Positions 35,130-46,167 of a stretch of DNA of 64,000 nucleotides are shown piece after piece (the first letter of the stretch is position 1; each line of letters opens with the position of its first letter). Location: contig CALYLX010000113.1 in assembly GCA_944990035.1 (NCBI GenBank), positions 496,001-560,000 of the forward strand, written 5' to 3'. The position numbers and the translations under genes were made by a program. This stretch comes from Clitopilus passeckerianus. Taxonomy: Eukaryota > Basidiomycota > Agaricomycetes > Agaricales > Entolomataceae. Under the pieces are notes generated by a model, which saw only the letters and a program-made list of their open reading frames with translations, did no database searches and was not told the origin of the DNA.

Positions 35130-35450
35130 TAGGATATCTTCCTCAAAGCAATGCTCGGAAGTCGATGGACGTCGGCCAGAAAGTACGAGTTGGGTCCGTG
35201 CGCTACCAAACACGGCCACCTGATGTCCTTTGGTGTGATTGGTGACATTGCTGTTTGGCAGGAACAAGTCACTGCAAGCTTGCCCTCCTTTTGAACCACG
35301 CAAGAAACGACATTCCAATTCAGCTTACTGCCTACTGAGCTTCAGGAGAATATCCTTGACCATCTACAAGTCGGCGGCTACGACCGTCTACTCAACGCCG
35401 CTTCAGTCAATTCTCAATTCCGACCTATCTGCTTACCTGAATCGTTTGAT
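35130..35450 (+). pseudogene. F-box gene relic (5' end only)
   Basis: The sequence aligns with 37450-37680, the start of the F-box copy at 37554. It includes the shared flank CCAAACACGGCCACCTGATG and the coding piece LLPTELQENIL. The start codon is ACG instead of ATG, and similarity ends after NSQFRPIC, where the frame goes astray. No downstream F-box part remains. Confidence 0.75.
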
Positions 35451-36263
35451 GACCTTGTCTAGGGGAGGTCGTTCATCAATGGTCTGCTTTGAACTTGCTG
35501 CTAAGTGCGCGCTACCACACTAAAGGTGTGGGCTAGCACTCCACCGGTCGTATGTCCACGTCCTCTGAGCAGATGGCTTGACCCCTGTATGCCGGACGGC
35601 TGCCCGAAAGAAGATCGGACTCAGGAAACGAATGAAACTGCTGACCTGGAACAGCTCATCGACTCGTAAAACAAAAGTACGATCCTCCCGCGGGATGCTG
35701 TAACCACTGCACGTCACTACACTGGAGCCATCGGCATCTCCGACACTCCCAGCCATCACCTGTGAATCTGCCTCATGCTTAAAGCATACGTGGTAGATTG
35801 AAGCCAGGATAAAATTAGACATCGCCCCAGTCGATGTTTACCTCTTTCATGCCGTGTCAACAGCCCAATCCTTCTACGTTTCAGATATCCTTTGCTGTCG
35901 TGGCTGTGAACCACAAGGACAGATGTCTCCAATGTAGCCTTATTCCCAGTGCGTTAGACGAAAGGATGAAAGGATGTCTGTTGCTTGGACCATAGACCGA
36001 CCTTGCTCTCATTACCGCCGCTTAGCTTCGTTGACTCTGGTTAACCCGATTGTTATTCTGTGCTGACACTCATTCATGACCTGCTATTACGCCTTGACTA
36101 TGCTCGGGCTTGTTGATCATCGCGAATCAGGCGGCATCTTACAGCCCTGTTGACTCGCCATACTTATCTCTATCCGAGCTCCCCAGGGTTTTACGCAGCC
36201 TCGCTGTATAAAAGACCCATGCCTTGTCAGATTATATCGTGTCAACGTCTGTCTTCTGCCGAT
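35451..36263. other. Intergenic region with a TATA box and an unassigned minus-strand frame
   Basis: GTATAAAAG near 36206 is a good TATA box about 58 bp before the small gene at 36264. A 100-codon minus-strand frame (35822-35520) starts MSNFILASIYHVCF and has a possible donor after DELFQ, but no family or partner exon was recognised, so it is not called as a gene. Confidence 0.45.
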
Positions 36264-36882
36264 ATGACGAACCGTGAACTCCCCGCCGGCGTCTACGAGA
36301 TTTACTACACAACAAATACTGAAGTCCAACCTTTCGGGCTTGACAGTGTTGATGGGACCCCTCCTAAACTCGTTGAGCTCCCTGTAGGCGGAATGCCTGC
36401 TAGGGTAAGATCCCGCTTCTCAGAGACAAATCGAAAGTCTTACAGGTTCTACTCTACATAGTTTACCATTGCGAGAGTCGGGACAAAGCAATTCACCATC
36501 AGTGTTAACGGATCGTATCTCGCACCTGACGGCATATGGATCCGACCGTCCTCGACGCCGTTTACCTGGCTAATCCTCGATGATTCTCCTTCTCAGCTTA
36601 TAGGAGGTAATGACTACTATACGTATGTTTCTCGTTGGTATTGTCCGGGGTTGACCAGTGCTAACACGTCAGTCCAGAGTCTGGCTACCAGACAAGTCGG
36701 CCGGCTGGTTCTACCTGGTCTATGGACGCAGAGGCCTTGATAAGAGAATCCCTATTGGGGAACTTGAGGTCTGTTCGTTACCTAGTCAGACTTTAGTTGT
36801 GTGCTGATCCACCGCTTTTCTCTTTCAGATGTATCTTTATCCCGATTTTGCGGGCGGATGGTGGTTTAAGAAAGTAGCATGA
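36264..36882 (+). CDS. Small protein, possible I66-type beta-trefoil peptidase inhibitor
   Basis: Four exons can be joined in frame to about 150 residues: MTNRELPAGVYEIYYTTN at the start, then FTIARVGTKQFTISVNG, VWLPDKSAGWFYLVYGRR and a last exon ending GGWWFKKVA before TGA at 36882. There is no signal peptide. Size, the PAGVYEIYY opening strand, three roughly equal segments each closing on an aromatic core, and the terminal W-x-F resemble the cytosolic mycocypin/cospin (I66) and related beta-trefoil proteins of mushrooms, which inhibit proteases in defence. This is a resemblance only. It sits between an F-box relic and the F-box array and has a TATA box 58 bp upstream. Confidence 0.55.
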
Positions 36883-37553
36883 AGCCTTGAAACTTTACGT
36901 ATTTCAAAAGCAAGAAATGTGCTGCAGCATCCGAGATGCTTGATAATCTGGATTCTTTCGTTTGCTCGATAAAGGTAGCGAGGGATTCAGACAAGAGGAC
37001 AAGTGCAAGATTGTTGAAGTACATAGCTCAGGGAATGGGCGTGCAGGGGGCCAGCGAGAGTATACCATGACCCTGACAAAAGCTTTAAGTAGGCCCACTG
37101 ACCGGAAAGCTGAACAACAGACGTCCTTGCCGTTGGAGACTGTAACTTATTCGGTTCATCACCGCCAGGCGTAGCAGAGGCGGGTTTCGACCGTCCACGC
37201 TCTAGTTAAATTGAGCCTAGTTAGTTTCATCCTGACGCCCAAACACTTGTACCATGGAGCTTGGAGCTGTGAGAGGGAATACCTCCGCTAATTACTTGAC
37301 ATGAGGAGATCACATGAGATCACAATTTCTGACTTGGATGTCTGGCTTGACAACCTATCGTTGGTCCTTCTTTACCACAACCAAGAATCAGGCTTCGTGT
37401 CTTTTCGGCGACTCTAGGATCTCTTCCTTCAGACAGTATTCAAAAGTGGAACAACCTTGGGGTCCGTGCACCGCCAAACACGGCCACCTGATGTCCCCGT
37501 GTTTGGCATGAACACACCGTCCGAGTGAACTGCACTTGCTCTCCCTTTGTACT

Positions 37554-38867
37554 ATGCAAGAAAGGTCGTTCCAATTCAACTTACTGCCTACTGAGCTTCA
37601 GGAGAATATCCTTGGCCATCTACAAGTCGACGACTACGACAGTCTACTAAGCGCCGCTTTAGTCAATTCTCAATTCCGGCCTATCTGCCAGCGACTACTC
37701 TTCGAGGAGACCCTTGTATCTTTAGACTTCCACGCCTTCCCATGCGAGAGTCCCTCACGTCTTTTGAAGTTCCTGAAATATCGGGACACCCTGCGTAGAC
37801 TCATTACACATTTGCGAGTGGAACTCGCCGTGGATTACACCATGAATTCCAAGCAACATTCCGATTTCGCCCAGGATTTTGTGCAATCTGTGGCCATCAT
37901 TCTACGCCACTCCAGAATCTCCTCCCTCAGTCTCTTCTCTTCATACGCAACCTGGCTATGGAGCTTCCGGGATGGTGAAACGAAGAACATTCTGAAAGTA
38001 CTTTTTACAGAGAACATGGATCTACGCCATCTTCATATTCTAGACGGGCGAATCCCAAGGTCATTCTTGGTTGATCATCCCCCTCGATCAGGTCTTATAA
38101 CACTCGAGCTGATTCGCTCAGAAATCTCCGCGGGTGGAACACGTCCCAAAGGGGAGGGTACCTCTCAGGAAGTACCCTGCAAAGACTCACTTGCAAGGTT
38201 GCCTGTCGAAAGCCTCACCCTCATTGATACAAAATCACCCCCTCAAGGCTTTTTCGGCCAGTCGAAGTTCATTGAAACATATCACAATCTACGAAGACCA
38301 TCCCGGCGATCCCTCCGGTAGACTTCGCGATCTTGGGGGCCGCAAGGCTCGTTCTCATGCATATATGGACCCCGTTGGTTTCAACTTCGGGACGTTCCCG
38401 AATCTAGATACTATAAGTGTCCACGTTATCCTTACGGGAAACGTTGGTGGCAATGCCGGTTTCCCAGAGACCTTGAAACTACTTGGTCGCATGACATTCC
38501 CTCCCCAGCTCTGCAAGGTATCGATTTTCATCATCACAGACTTGTCAGAACACGAAGGAGCCGAATGGGCAGAAACGAACCTCTCCGTTTTCGACGAAGC
38601 TCTCTCCACCAACCTGCACGCACAAGAGACGACCCTTCAGAGCTTAACTGTGCAGTTCATCGACACCACATCACGTTACCTTGAGTGCCCTAACTATATG
38701 TTTCGAAGGGCTATGCCTTACATGAATAGTAGAGGCAACCTCCTCTGGATGCCAACTCGAAGTTAGTGGAATCAATACTTTTTTCCGTTTTCTATTCTGA
38801 CGCCATGGACCTAGAGGCAGCTAATGAAGAGAAGGATCGCTTTCGACTCTGGGAGAGAAGCAGTTGA
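37554..38867 (+). pseudogene. F-box protein gene with frame-shifting deletion
   Basis: The frame opens MQERSFQFNLLPTELQENIL with a complete F-box, then a leucine-rich repeat-like region. Near 38270 the frame breaks: compared with the paralog at 39473 about 28 codons are missing between LIDTKSPP and HITIYEDHPGDPSG, and the two halves are in different frames. The interval is too small for an intron. The 3' half continues to PYMNSRGNLLWMPTR, then an intron and the conserved last exon EEKDRFRLWERSS at 38820-38867. An ATG at 37536 is an alternative start. A truncated product of about 255 residues could still be made. Confidence 0.75.
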
Positions 38868-39472
38868 GCGTACTTGCAAAGCGCGGACCGGGCTTGGGCT
38901 GGGTATAGCCGTTCGTATTCCTCCACAAACAAGGATCTACCAGGACCTTGCAGTGTTGTCTTTGTCCGATCATTGTTACAGGCTTCAGGCATTCGTAGTC
39001 GTATCTCCCGGGGCTTTGGTAGAGGTATCGGCTCGATTGAATTTCTTGATATACTAGTAGAGCGTCAATAAAGGCTACGATTTCTAGAAGATACAGATAG
39101 TATCGTATTCGAGCCAGAAGTGCAAGTCGATGCTGCAGCCAGTCCACAAAGATGCCACAAGGAACGTAAAAACGATATGTCTAAACATCAGGACCTGATC
39201 TGTTCTATGACCTGGTCCTGGTCACCTGGACGAGATTCATGACAATTGTGGCAATTTCAAGCCTTGCTCGAGTCATTTAAATTTGATCACTGGCGCCTTG
39301 GAAGTTCCATTCAATTCCTTGGAGTGCATTCTATCATGGTGTAATCAGGAGGCTATCGCCAAACAAAGCTGAACTGCTCGGATCGTGTCGTTTCTGCTTG
39401 CGACCATGTTCAGACTTTGCACTTAACAACCACAATGGTTTACTTTTACACAAGGCATTTCTTCTGCGAAGG

Positions 39473-41032
39473 ATGCCGCCAACACGGCAGAAATCTCGAA
39501 AGACCACCCTCCCCGGGTCGTCGGGCCCATCCATGTTCGATCAGCTTCCAGTCGAACTCCTGGAAGGTATCCTTCGCCATGTCGAGGTCATTGACTTCAA
39601 GAGTCTCCGAAGCGCTGCCCTGGTTAACTCTCAATGGCGATCAATCTCCCAGCCTCTTATCTTTGAGAGAATCCTTGTGTCCCTTGACGAAGAAAGCTTG
39701 GACAACTTCCCATCATGCTTACTACCCATCCTTCGCCGCAAAAAGAGCCCAATCCCTGCATATATCAAACATTTGCGTGTGGAATTAGCTTCAGAGGACG
39801 GCCGCGATGCAGAGGAGCATGACGATTTTAACGACATCATATCCATACTTCACCAACGCTCCACCCTGACCACTCTTACACTGTTCAGTTGGAAACCTTG
39901 GCATTGGGACGATCAGGACACTTACCTCAAAACTGCTCTCAAAGAGTTCCCTGCGAAACACACAAGTCTTCGCTGCATACGCATCCTGGACGGAGAAGCG
40001 CTGACAAGCATGTTTGTCGATGAAGTCCATCAAGAGGCCGAGCCCTTGGAGCTTGAAGAGCTCGAAATTATTCGGTCCGAACTCTTTGTCCAATTGGGAA
40101 TACCAGGCGCATTTAAAGGGAAGAAACTCTACTTTCACGGTGGAACAGCCTACTCTGGAGACCACTTTGAACGCGTTGACCCAGACCGTGGGTCGCCCCC
40201 CAGGGCACATGTTGAACGTCTGACGCTCATTGACGCAACCTTCTCCCCTTCCCCAAATGTTTTATTCGAAACCGTTGATATGTCTCGTGTCAAACATCTT
40301 CGTCTCAATCGCCCGTCGAGCGCAATAGCCAATCGAATATTCACAGCATGTCAAAACACTATGGAACATCTCACCATCTATGACGATGTTCCCAGTGATC
40401 CATCTGGCACCACTCGCGATGCAGAGGAGGGCTTCGGGACTCCTCCTCCACCAACCATGGTGCCCATAAGCTTTGACTTTAACAAAAGCCCTCGCCTCGA
40501 GTCCATCAATATATATGTGAGATTATCAGCCTATGGACAAGATTGTGCTGTCATGCCTGAAGCGCTGAATGTCCTCGGTCGCATGAGATTTCCTGATCAG
40601 CTTCGTAGGATCTCCATCACGGTTTTAATAGCCCTGTGGAACAAGGACGCTATCGAGAAGGCCACCGAATGGATCAAGACAAACTTCACGCCCCTTGATC
40701 ACGCCGTCTTCACCAATCTGAACCAGCAAGGACACACGATACGGATGCTAGATGTGGAACTTGCCCACATACCGGTGCCATCTTACGGTAAAAGGGCACA
40801 AGATGATAGGCCCCTAGAATACGTACTGGATCGAGATGTAATGCCTGACATGGATAGTAAAGGTGTTTTGTTTGTGAGGCGAACTCGAGGTGAGTTGGTC
40901 GTGGACTCCTTTTGAGCAGGCGGCTGACGAGATTTTCTGCCTCAAAAAGATACCTCAGAAGATGAACTTGAGCGCTTTAGGTTGTGGGAGAGAGTTCGAA
41001 CCGTGCTGAATATTACCAACGATATTCCCTAG
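39473..41032 (+). CDS. F-box protein (intact array member)
   Basis: Two exons, 39473-40889 and 40950-41032, give 499 residues. The F-box (DQLPVELLEGILRHVEVIDF) is followed by a leucine-rich repeat-like region with HLRVELAS, LTTLTLFSW and VERLTLIDATF. The short last exon encodes DELERFRLWERVRTVLN. F-box proteins of this kind recruit targets to SCF ubiquitin ligases through Skp1. Without splicing, the frame would end nine codons later at 40915; the spliced form is favoured because the same last exon is found in three other copies. MPPTRQ at 39473 was chosen as start over the ATG at 39398, which lies in sequence not shared with the paralog. Confidence 0.85.
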
Positions 41033-41350
41033 CTTCTTATTGTAACCGAGTCCACAGCGCACTGAGAATGGTAGAACACTCTCAATTCTGTAGCTTGATG
41101 AAAATCGTATGGTGCTCATATCCACACCTTCGATGTCAGAGACTGTGATCTCCAGAGTATCAGAATTGAACTTGTGAGGAACGGAAGCTACATATTCCTG
41201 AACAAACTTTGGATTGGGACCTTTCCATTGCTTGACGCCATATTACCAGTAAGATGAGAGGCAGGCAAGAGGCAAGACGAGAGTGCTGTGAGAGGAAATC
41301 TTCAGGCAGAAAGTTGCTCGACTTGAAGAGAACATAGGAAACCACGACGT
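41033..41350. repeat. Duplicated 3' flank of the F-box array
   Basis: This flank aligns with 43076-43330, sharing CTCATATCCACAC, GATCTCCAGA and a GGGACCTTTC-GCTTGA stretch. It shows the array grew by tandem duplication of gene plus flank. Confidence 0.65.
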
Positions 41351-41590
41351 CCGAGTTGAATCTGCCTTGGCAGCCTATTGGTGGTCGTTTTGACCGCAGC
41401 CAAGAATCATCTGTTAGGCGACAACTCAGTGCAGTCTGTGTGGAACGGTGGCTATTGCCAAACAGAACGGAATGAGAGGAGGCTGCGATCCGCCAGGTTT
41501 GTGTCGTTCTCGCTCACGACCTTGCCCCAGCCTTATACTGAACAACAACAACTGCTCACTCATACATAAGTCCTATTTCTGCCGCGAAAG

Positions 41591-43075
41591 ATGCAGCAAA
41601 TACCCCAGGAATCTGAGGAGGCCACCCAGTCGCCTGGGCCATCTCTATTGGATCAGCTGCCGCCAGAACTCCTGGAAGGTATCCTTCGCCATCTTGAGAT
41701 CATTGACTTCAAGAGTCTCCGAAGCGTTGCCCTAGTTAACTCTCGATGGCGATCAATCTCCCAGCCTCTTATCTTTGAGAGAATACTGGTGTCTCTCGAC
41801 GGGGACAGCATAGGCAGGCTCCCGTCAAGCTTACTCTCAATCCTTCGCCGGGAAGGAGCCTACTCCTCGGATACATAAAACATTTGTGGGTGGAATTAGC
41901 TTCATATTGGAGTCGGGGTCCACTAGAGCATGACGATTTCAATCATATTTTATCCATACTTCTCGAACATCCAACCGTCCTCACCCTCACCATATTCGGC
42001 TGGCAACCTTGGCATTGGGGCTTCCAGGACGATCACCTCAAAAGTGCGCTCAAAGAGTTCCCTGTAAAGAGCAAAAACCTGCGTCGCGTACGCATCCTGG
42101 AAGGACAAGCACAAGCCCATGAAGCTCGAAGAGTTCGAGCTGATTCGGTCTGAACTCTTCGCTATATCGGCCATACCACATCCCGCTAAGGGGAAGGCAC
42201 TTTATTTTCACGGAGGAACAGCCTACTCCGGGGACGATTTTGAACGCCTTGATCCAGACCGTAGATCCCCTCCCAGAGTATGTGTCGAACGCCTTACACT
42301 CATTGACGCCGCCTTCTCTCCTTCCCAAAATGTTTTATTTGACACCATTGATATGTCCAGTGTCAAAAGCCTTCGTATCAACCGCCCCCCTAGCTCACTA
42401 GTCAATCGGGTATTCACAGCAAGTCAAGATTTGATTGAACATCTCACCATTTATGATGACGCCCCTTGGGATCCTTCTGGATCTGGTCGCGATATGGACC
42501 GGGGCTTTGGGGCTCCTCCACCAGCCGTGGTACCCATCGGATTTGACTTTGGAAAAAGCCTCCTTTTGGAGTCCATTCATGTATGTGTAATAATACGGCC
42601 ATATGGACAAGATCATTCTGTCATACCCGAGTCGCTGAATGCTCTTGGTCGCATGTCATTCCCTCCTCAGCTTCGCCGGATCTCGATTACAATTTTCATG
42701 GCCTTAAACGACGAGGAAGCGATTAAAAGAGCCACCGAATGGATCAGTACAAACATCATTCCCCTTGATAAAGCCATCTTCACCAATCTAAGCGAGCAAG
42801 GACACACGATCCAAGCGTTAGATGTGGAGCTTGTCCGTACACAAATTCCAAGTTACCGCGAGAACCCCGGCACGCAAGGTGATGAAGGCGCAGAACACCT
42901 ACTGGATCAGACCGCAATGCCTTACATGACCAGTAAGGGCGTTTGGTTTCCGAGGCGAACTCGGGGTGAGTTCCTCGTGGGCCCGTTTTCACCAGTGTGC
43001 TAATCAAATCTTCTGCCTTCAACAGACGCTTCAGCGGATGAAATTGAGCGCTTTAGATTATGGCAAAGAGTTTGA
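41591..43075 (+). pseudogene. F-box protein gene with two frame breaks
   Basis: It is closest to the gene at 39473. It opens MQQIPQESEEATQSPGPSLL with the F-box DQLPPELLEGILRHLEII. The first frame break is near 41865, where ILRREGAYSSDT stops while the next frame resumes IKHLWVELAS. The second is near 42110, where about 20 codons are lost before KLEEFELIRSELF. From 42119 to 42970 the frame is long and well conserved. The last exon (EIERFRLWQRV) then ends early at 43075. Both breaks are absent in the intact paralog, so this is a recent pseudogene. Confidence 0.8.
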
Positions 43076-43339
43076 ATCGTGCTAAATATTACAAATGTCA
43101 TTCCCAGCTTCTGATTGTCTCCGAGTCCGCAGCGCAGTGGGCAAGGCTATCTGGATGGTAATATCGGGCGAGAACCGTACGACGCTCATATCCACACATT
43201 CAATGAGGATTTGATCTCCAGAATGTCGGACTGGTTGTGAGGACAAGAAGCAAAGTATCATTTTAAAAAAATGGACTGGGACCTTTCTGCTGCTTGATGT
43301 TTGCGAATGTGGCCGATAATGATGAGCCTCGCCCATTCA

Positions 43340-43510
43340 ATCCCTGTATCAAGCTTCAACCGTCGAATATGCGATGCCTTACATGGCGGGCAAGGGTGTT
43401 TTGTTCATAAAGCACACTTGAGGTATGTTATTTCAGGATTCCTCCCTGACTAGGTCGCCTTCCTGGATTAGATGTGTCACAGGAGGAGATTGAGCGCAGT
43501 TGATCTATGT
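43340..43510 (+). pseudogene. F-box gene relic (3' end only)
   Basis: The piece AMPYMAGKGVLFIKHT matches the end of the first exon of the array genes (MPYMTSKGV...RRT). It is followed by a donor-like GTATGT and then DVSQEEIER, matching the last exon. Nothing of the F-box itself remains. Confidence 0.65.
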
Positions 43511-44185
43511 AGATGAAGGACTATGACAGCTTCAGCTGGTCAATGTCTTGGACTTCTTGCAGTCTACAGCGGCGCATTGGGCACAATCGGTAGTGCGGGT
43601 TAAAGTACGAGAGAGCACCACACTGAACCGTTCTTTCGGGTGATGATTGAACGTTGACGAAATCTTGCAAACTTATCGTGCCATACTCGTAAGCTTTCCT
43701 TAAGTAAGTCGAGCAAATCGTGTGTTCTCCGGCTCTGTGGGGTAGATACGTCCTGATATAACGCCGTCAAACACCAACTAGCGTTTCGAGATTACTCGTT
43801 CTCGTCTGCTCTGAAATTTTCATGATCAACCTCACTCATGGTTGGCAGGCTCTTCGGCCGATACGCGACACTCGGACAAGTAAATCGGGTCAATTTCGCC
43901 TTGTTTGCCGGGGTTTACCCCCATTTGAGACGGGAAACACGGAATGAGCAGTCTGCCTACTCCGGTCTTCCACCAACCAACAACTCGGACAGCTTTGCCA
44001 GCATGCTTATCCATGTCCCTGGCTTCCGTTTCCCCAGTATTCAGGCGTTATTTGATAAAGGATGCCTCGCGGTGATCGACTGCTGATCTATATGCAGAGT
44101 ACACCCTGGTAGACCCTGGGTGCATGGAGCCCGCTAGCATTGATAAGCCTGAGGGGAACAGTATTGACTCGTACGACTCTTTGCC

Positions 44186-45578
44186 ATGGCCAACCCCAGT
44201 TCGGTCACCCAACTTCCCCAGGAAATCTACGAAGATATCTTTGACTCCATCGAGGACCATGAATTCCATGCCTTACAAGCGGCATCTTTGACCTGTCGTA
44301 CATTCCGCGATTTGTGTCAACGCCGAATTTTCCGTCGGGTCGCTGTCTCGCTCAAGGAGCCATGCACAGCGCCTAGTCGTCTGCATGCCGCTATCTCGAG
44401 GAGCCCTCACATCCACCGCTCCATCCGCGAGCTTTCGATTGCTATTAAACCTGGCATGTCGATGGACCCCAATTTAGACCAGGAGGAGGGATCGATTGCT
44501 CGACTCATCGACCTGTTGCTCCCACATCTCACAACCATCCGACTACTCGGAACAGGTTCCTCCGCTTGGTCTAGTGCTAGGTGGGATTGGGCCAACGTTC
44601 CCTCTGGCCTCAGGACATCCCTCCTGCGGGCGTTATCCTCAACTGTTTTGGAAGCTGTGGAGCTTCATGGAGGAGCGATCCCCACCTCCGCTCTCTGCTC
44701 GTTCAATCCGAAGATGAAACGAGTAGGACTCATAAACATGTTTATCAACACAGACCCATGGGCCATTCCGCTCGGCGCAGGCGACAATCCTGTAACACTT
44801 CCCGCCATCGAATCCCTGGCAGTGAGGGATCTTTTCCTCCATCCCTCACTAACTCCGGAATGTGTTTTTGGGCCAGAGAACATCATCAACACGACGGCTC
44901 TCAAAGTCCTCAAGATCAGCCTTGGTCCCGGCGGCGACATCGACGAAACGGAAGTTTTGGAGACTTCTCACCAGTCGGTTGAGCACCTGACCATTTATGA
45001 TAATTTCGTATCATCGGGCGCAGGTACGGATCCAACGAACTTCTTTTTGTTACATGGATGCTAACACAATTCTTACAGCGTGTGTTCTCTCTCCCGAATG
45101 CGACATTGACGCTTGGACATCCCTCAAGACCTTAACGTTGTACATCTCCCTCGCGAACCATTCGCCAACTCTCGTCTACCCCCGGCTCCTCACCTACCTA
45201 CAACACATGAAGCCGCCTGCAGGGCTTTCACGCGTCAACGTCAACTTCATCGCGAACAGCGCAACACAGTTCGAGGATTGGGCTCAGGCCCACTTGCCAG
45301 TCTTCGATACCGCCATGGCGAAGGAAATTCCGGAAACGTGGTCCTCGTTGAGACAGCTCAGGCTGCAGCTTTTGACAAAGGAAATGGAGACGTCTGCGCC
45401 TTTCCCTCTTGCACATGCCCCCGCACTAGTTGCGAGTGGCATCGTCACTTCGCGCTACAGCCATCGTAAGTTCCCTAACTTTTTACATCGTGATTGCTCC
45501 AACTCAATTCGTCCTCTAGAACACCATCCTTCCGAGTTTCCGCATGATGCTACCACCTCGTCGGCTGTGCATTTTTGA
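44186..45578 (+). CDS. F-box protein (divergent type)
   Basis: Three exons, 44186-45023, 45079-45465 and 45520-45578, give 427 residues. The F-box is VTQLPQEIYEDIFDSIEDHEF, with RTFRDLCQRRIF after it. The remainder is leucine-rich with HRSIRELSIAIKP, VEHLTIYDNF and LKTLTLYISLAN, as in other fungal F-box proteins with short leucine-rich repeats. It shares the HLTIYD motif and plan with the neighbouring array but is clearly more distant and lacks their RFRLW last exon. It is expected to act as a substrate receptor of an SCF ubiquitin ligase. Confidence 0.85.
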
Positions 45579-45825
45579 TCCAATATGACATTGTTCCTTT
45601 GTTTACATACATTGTTTGAATTGTGGATCCTTCATATCTGTACTTGTAGATGTCTAGACTTCCTGTGCCGTTAGAGCAAAATGAGTTTAGAATCAGATAT
45701 ATATCCCGTGCGTTTTCGGTGGCCGCTGCTACTATAGAGGACAAAATGAAGATGATACTATGCGAAAGTTGAATAAGTAAGAAGTAGTCGAGCCGGTACT
45801 ACAAGTCAAGTGGAATCTTAGCAAA

Positions 45826-46167
45826 TCAATCGAAAGTAGGCTGATCTTGTATCGTATTTTCAATGTGGGTAGATGCCCAGTCACTCTCAACCTTCCTGTT
45901 CGGAGAGATGTCGTCCGGATCTTCGGCGAGACTGGCAAAGATCGTCTCGTCGTCTACGTCAGGCATCGTCCGTTCGCCGATGTCCCTCGTGTTGTCCACA
46001 ATCTTGTTGCCCATGAGGAAGAGGTCAGGCTGCCAGTGCGCTGGATCTAACGATCCAGGTCGGTAAGTTGTGAAGGCGGCCTGAGGGGAGAGCCCCAAGA
46101 TGTTGGCAATTTTCTTGACTTGCCGGAGAGAGGTGATCTTGTCGTCATGGATTGGGAGAGGAGACAA
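45826..46167 (-). pseudogene. Unidentified minus-strand coding fragment overlapping the P450 start
   Basis: A 113-codon frame reads ILGLSPQAAFTTYRPGSLDP, then HWQPDLFLMGNKIVDN and MPDVDDETIFASLAEDPDD before stopping at 45826. Its composition and acidic, ordered look suggest true coding sequence, probably the 3' part of a gene, but no family was recognised. Its 5' part overlaps, on the opposite strand, the place where the P450 at 46100 should have its membrane anchor. Confidence 0.35.

Noticed and set aside
40890..40915. Stop at 40915 as the true end of the intact F-box gene
   Set aside because: A GTGAGT donor lies just before it and the spliced last exon is conserved in the other copies, so the longer form is favoured; the short form remains possible as intron retention.
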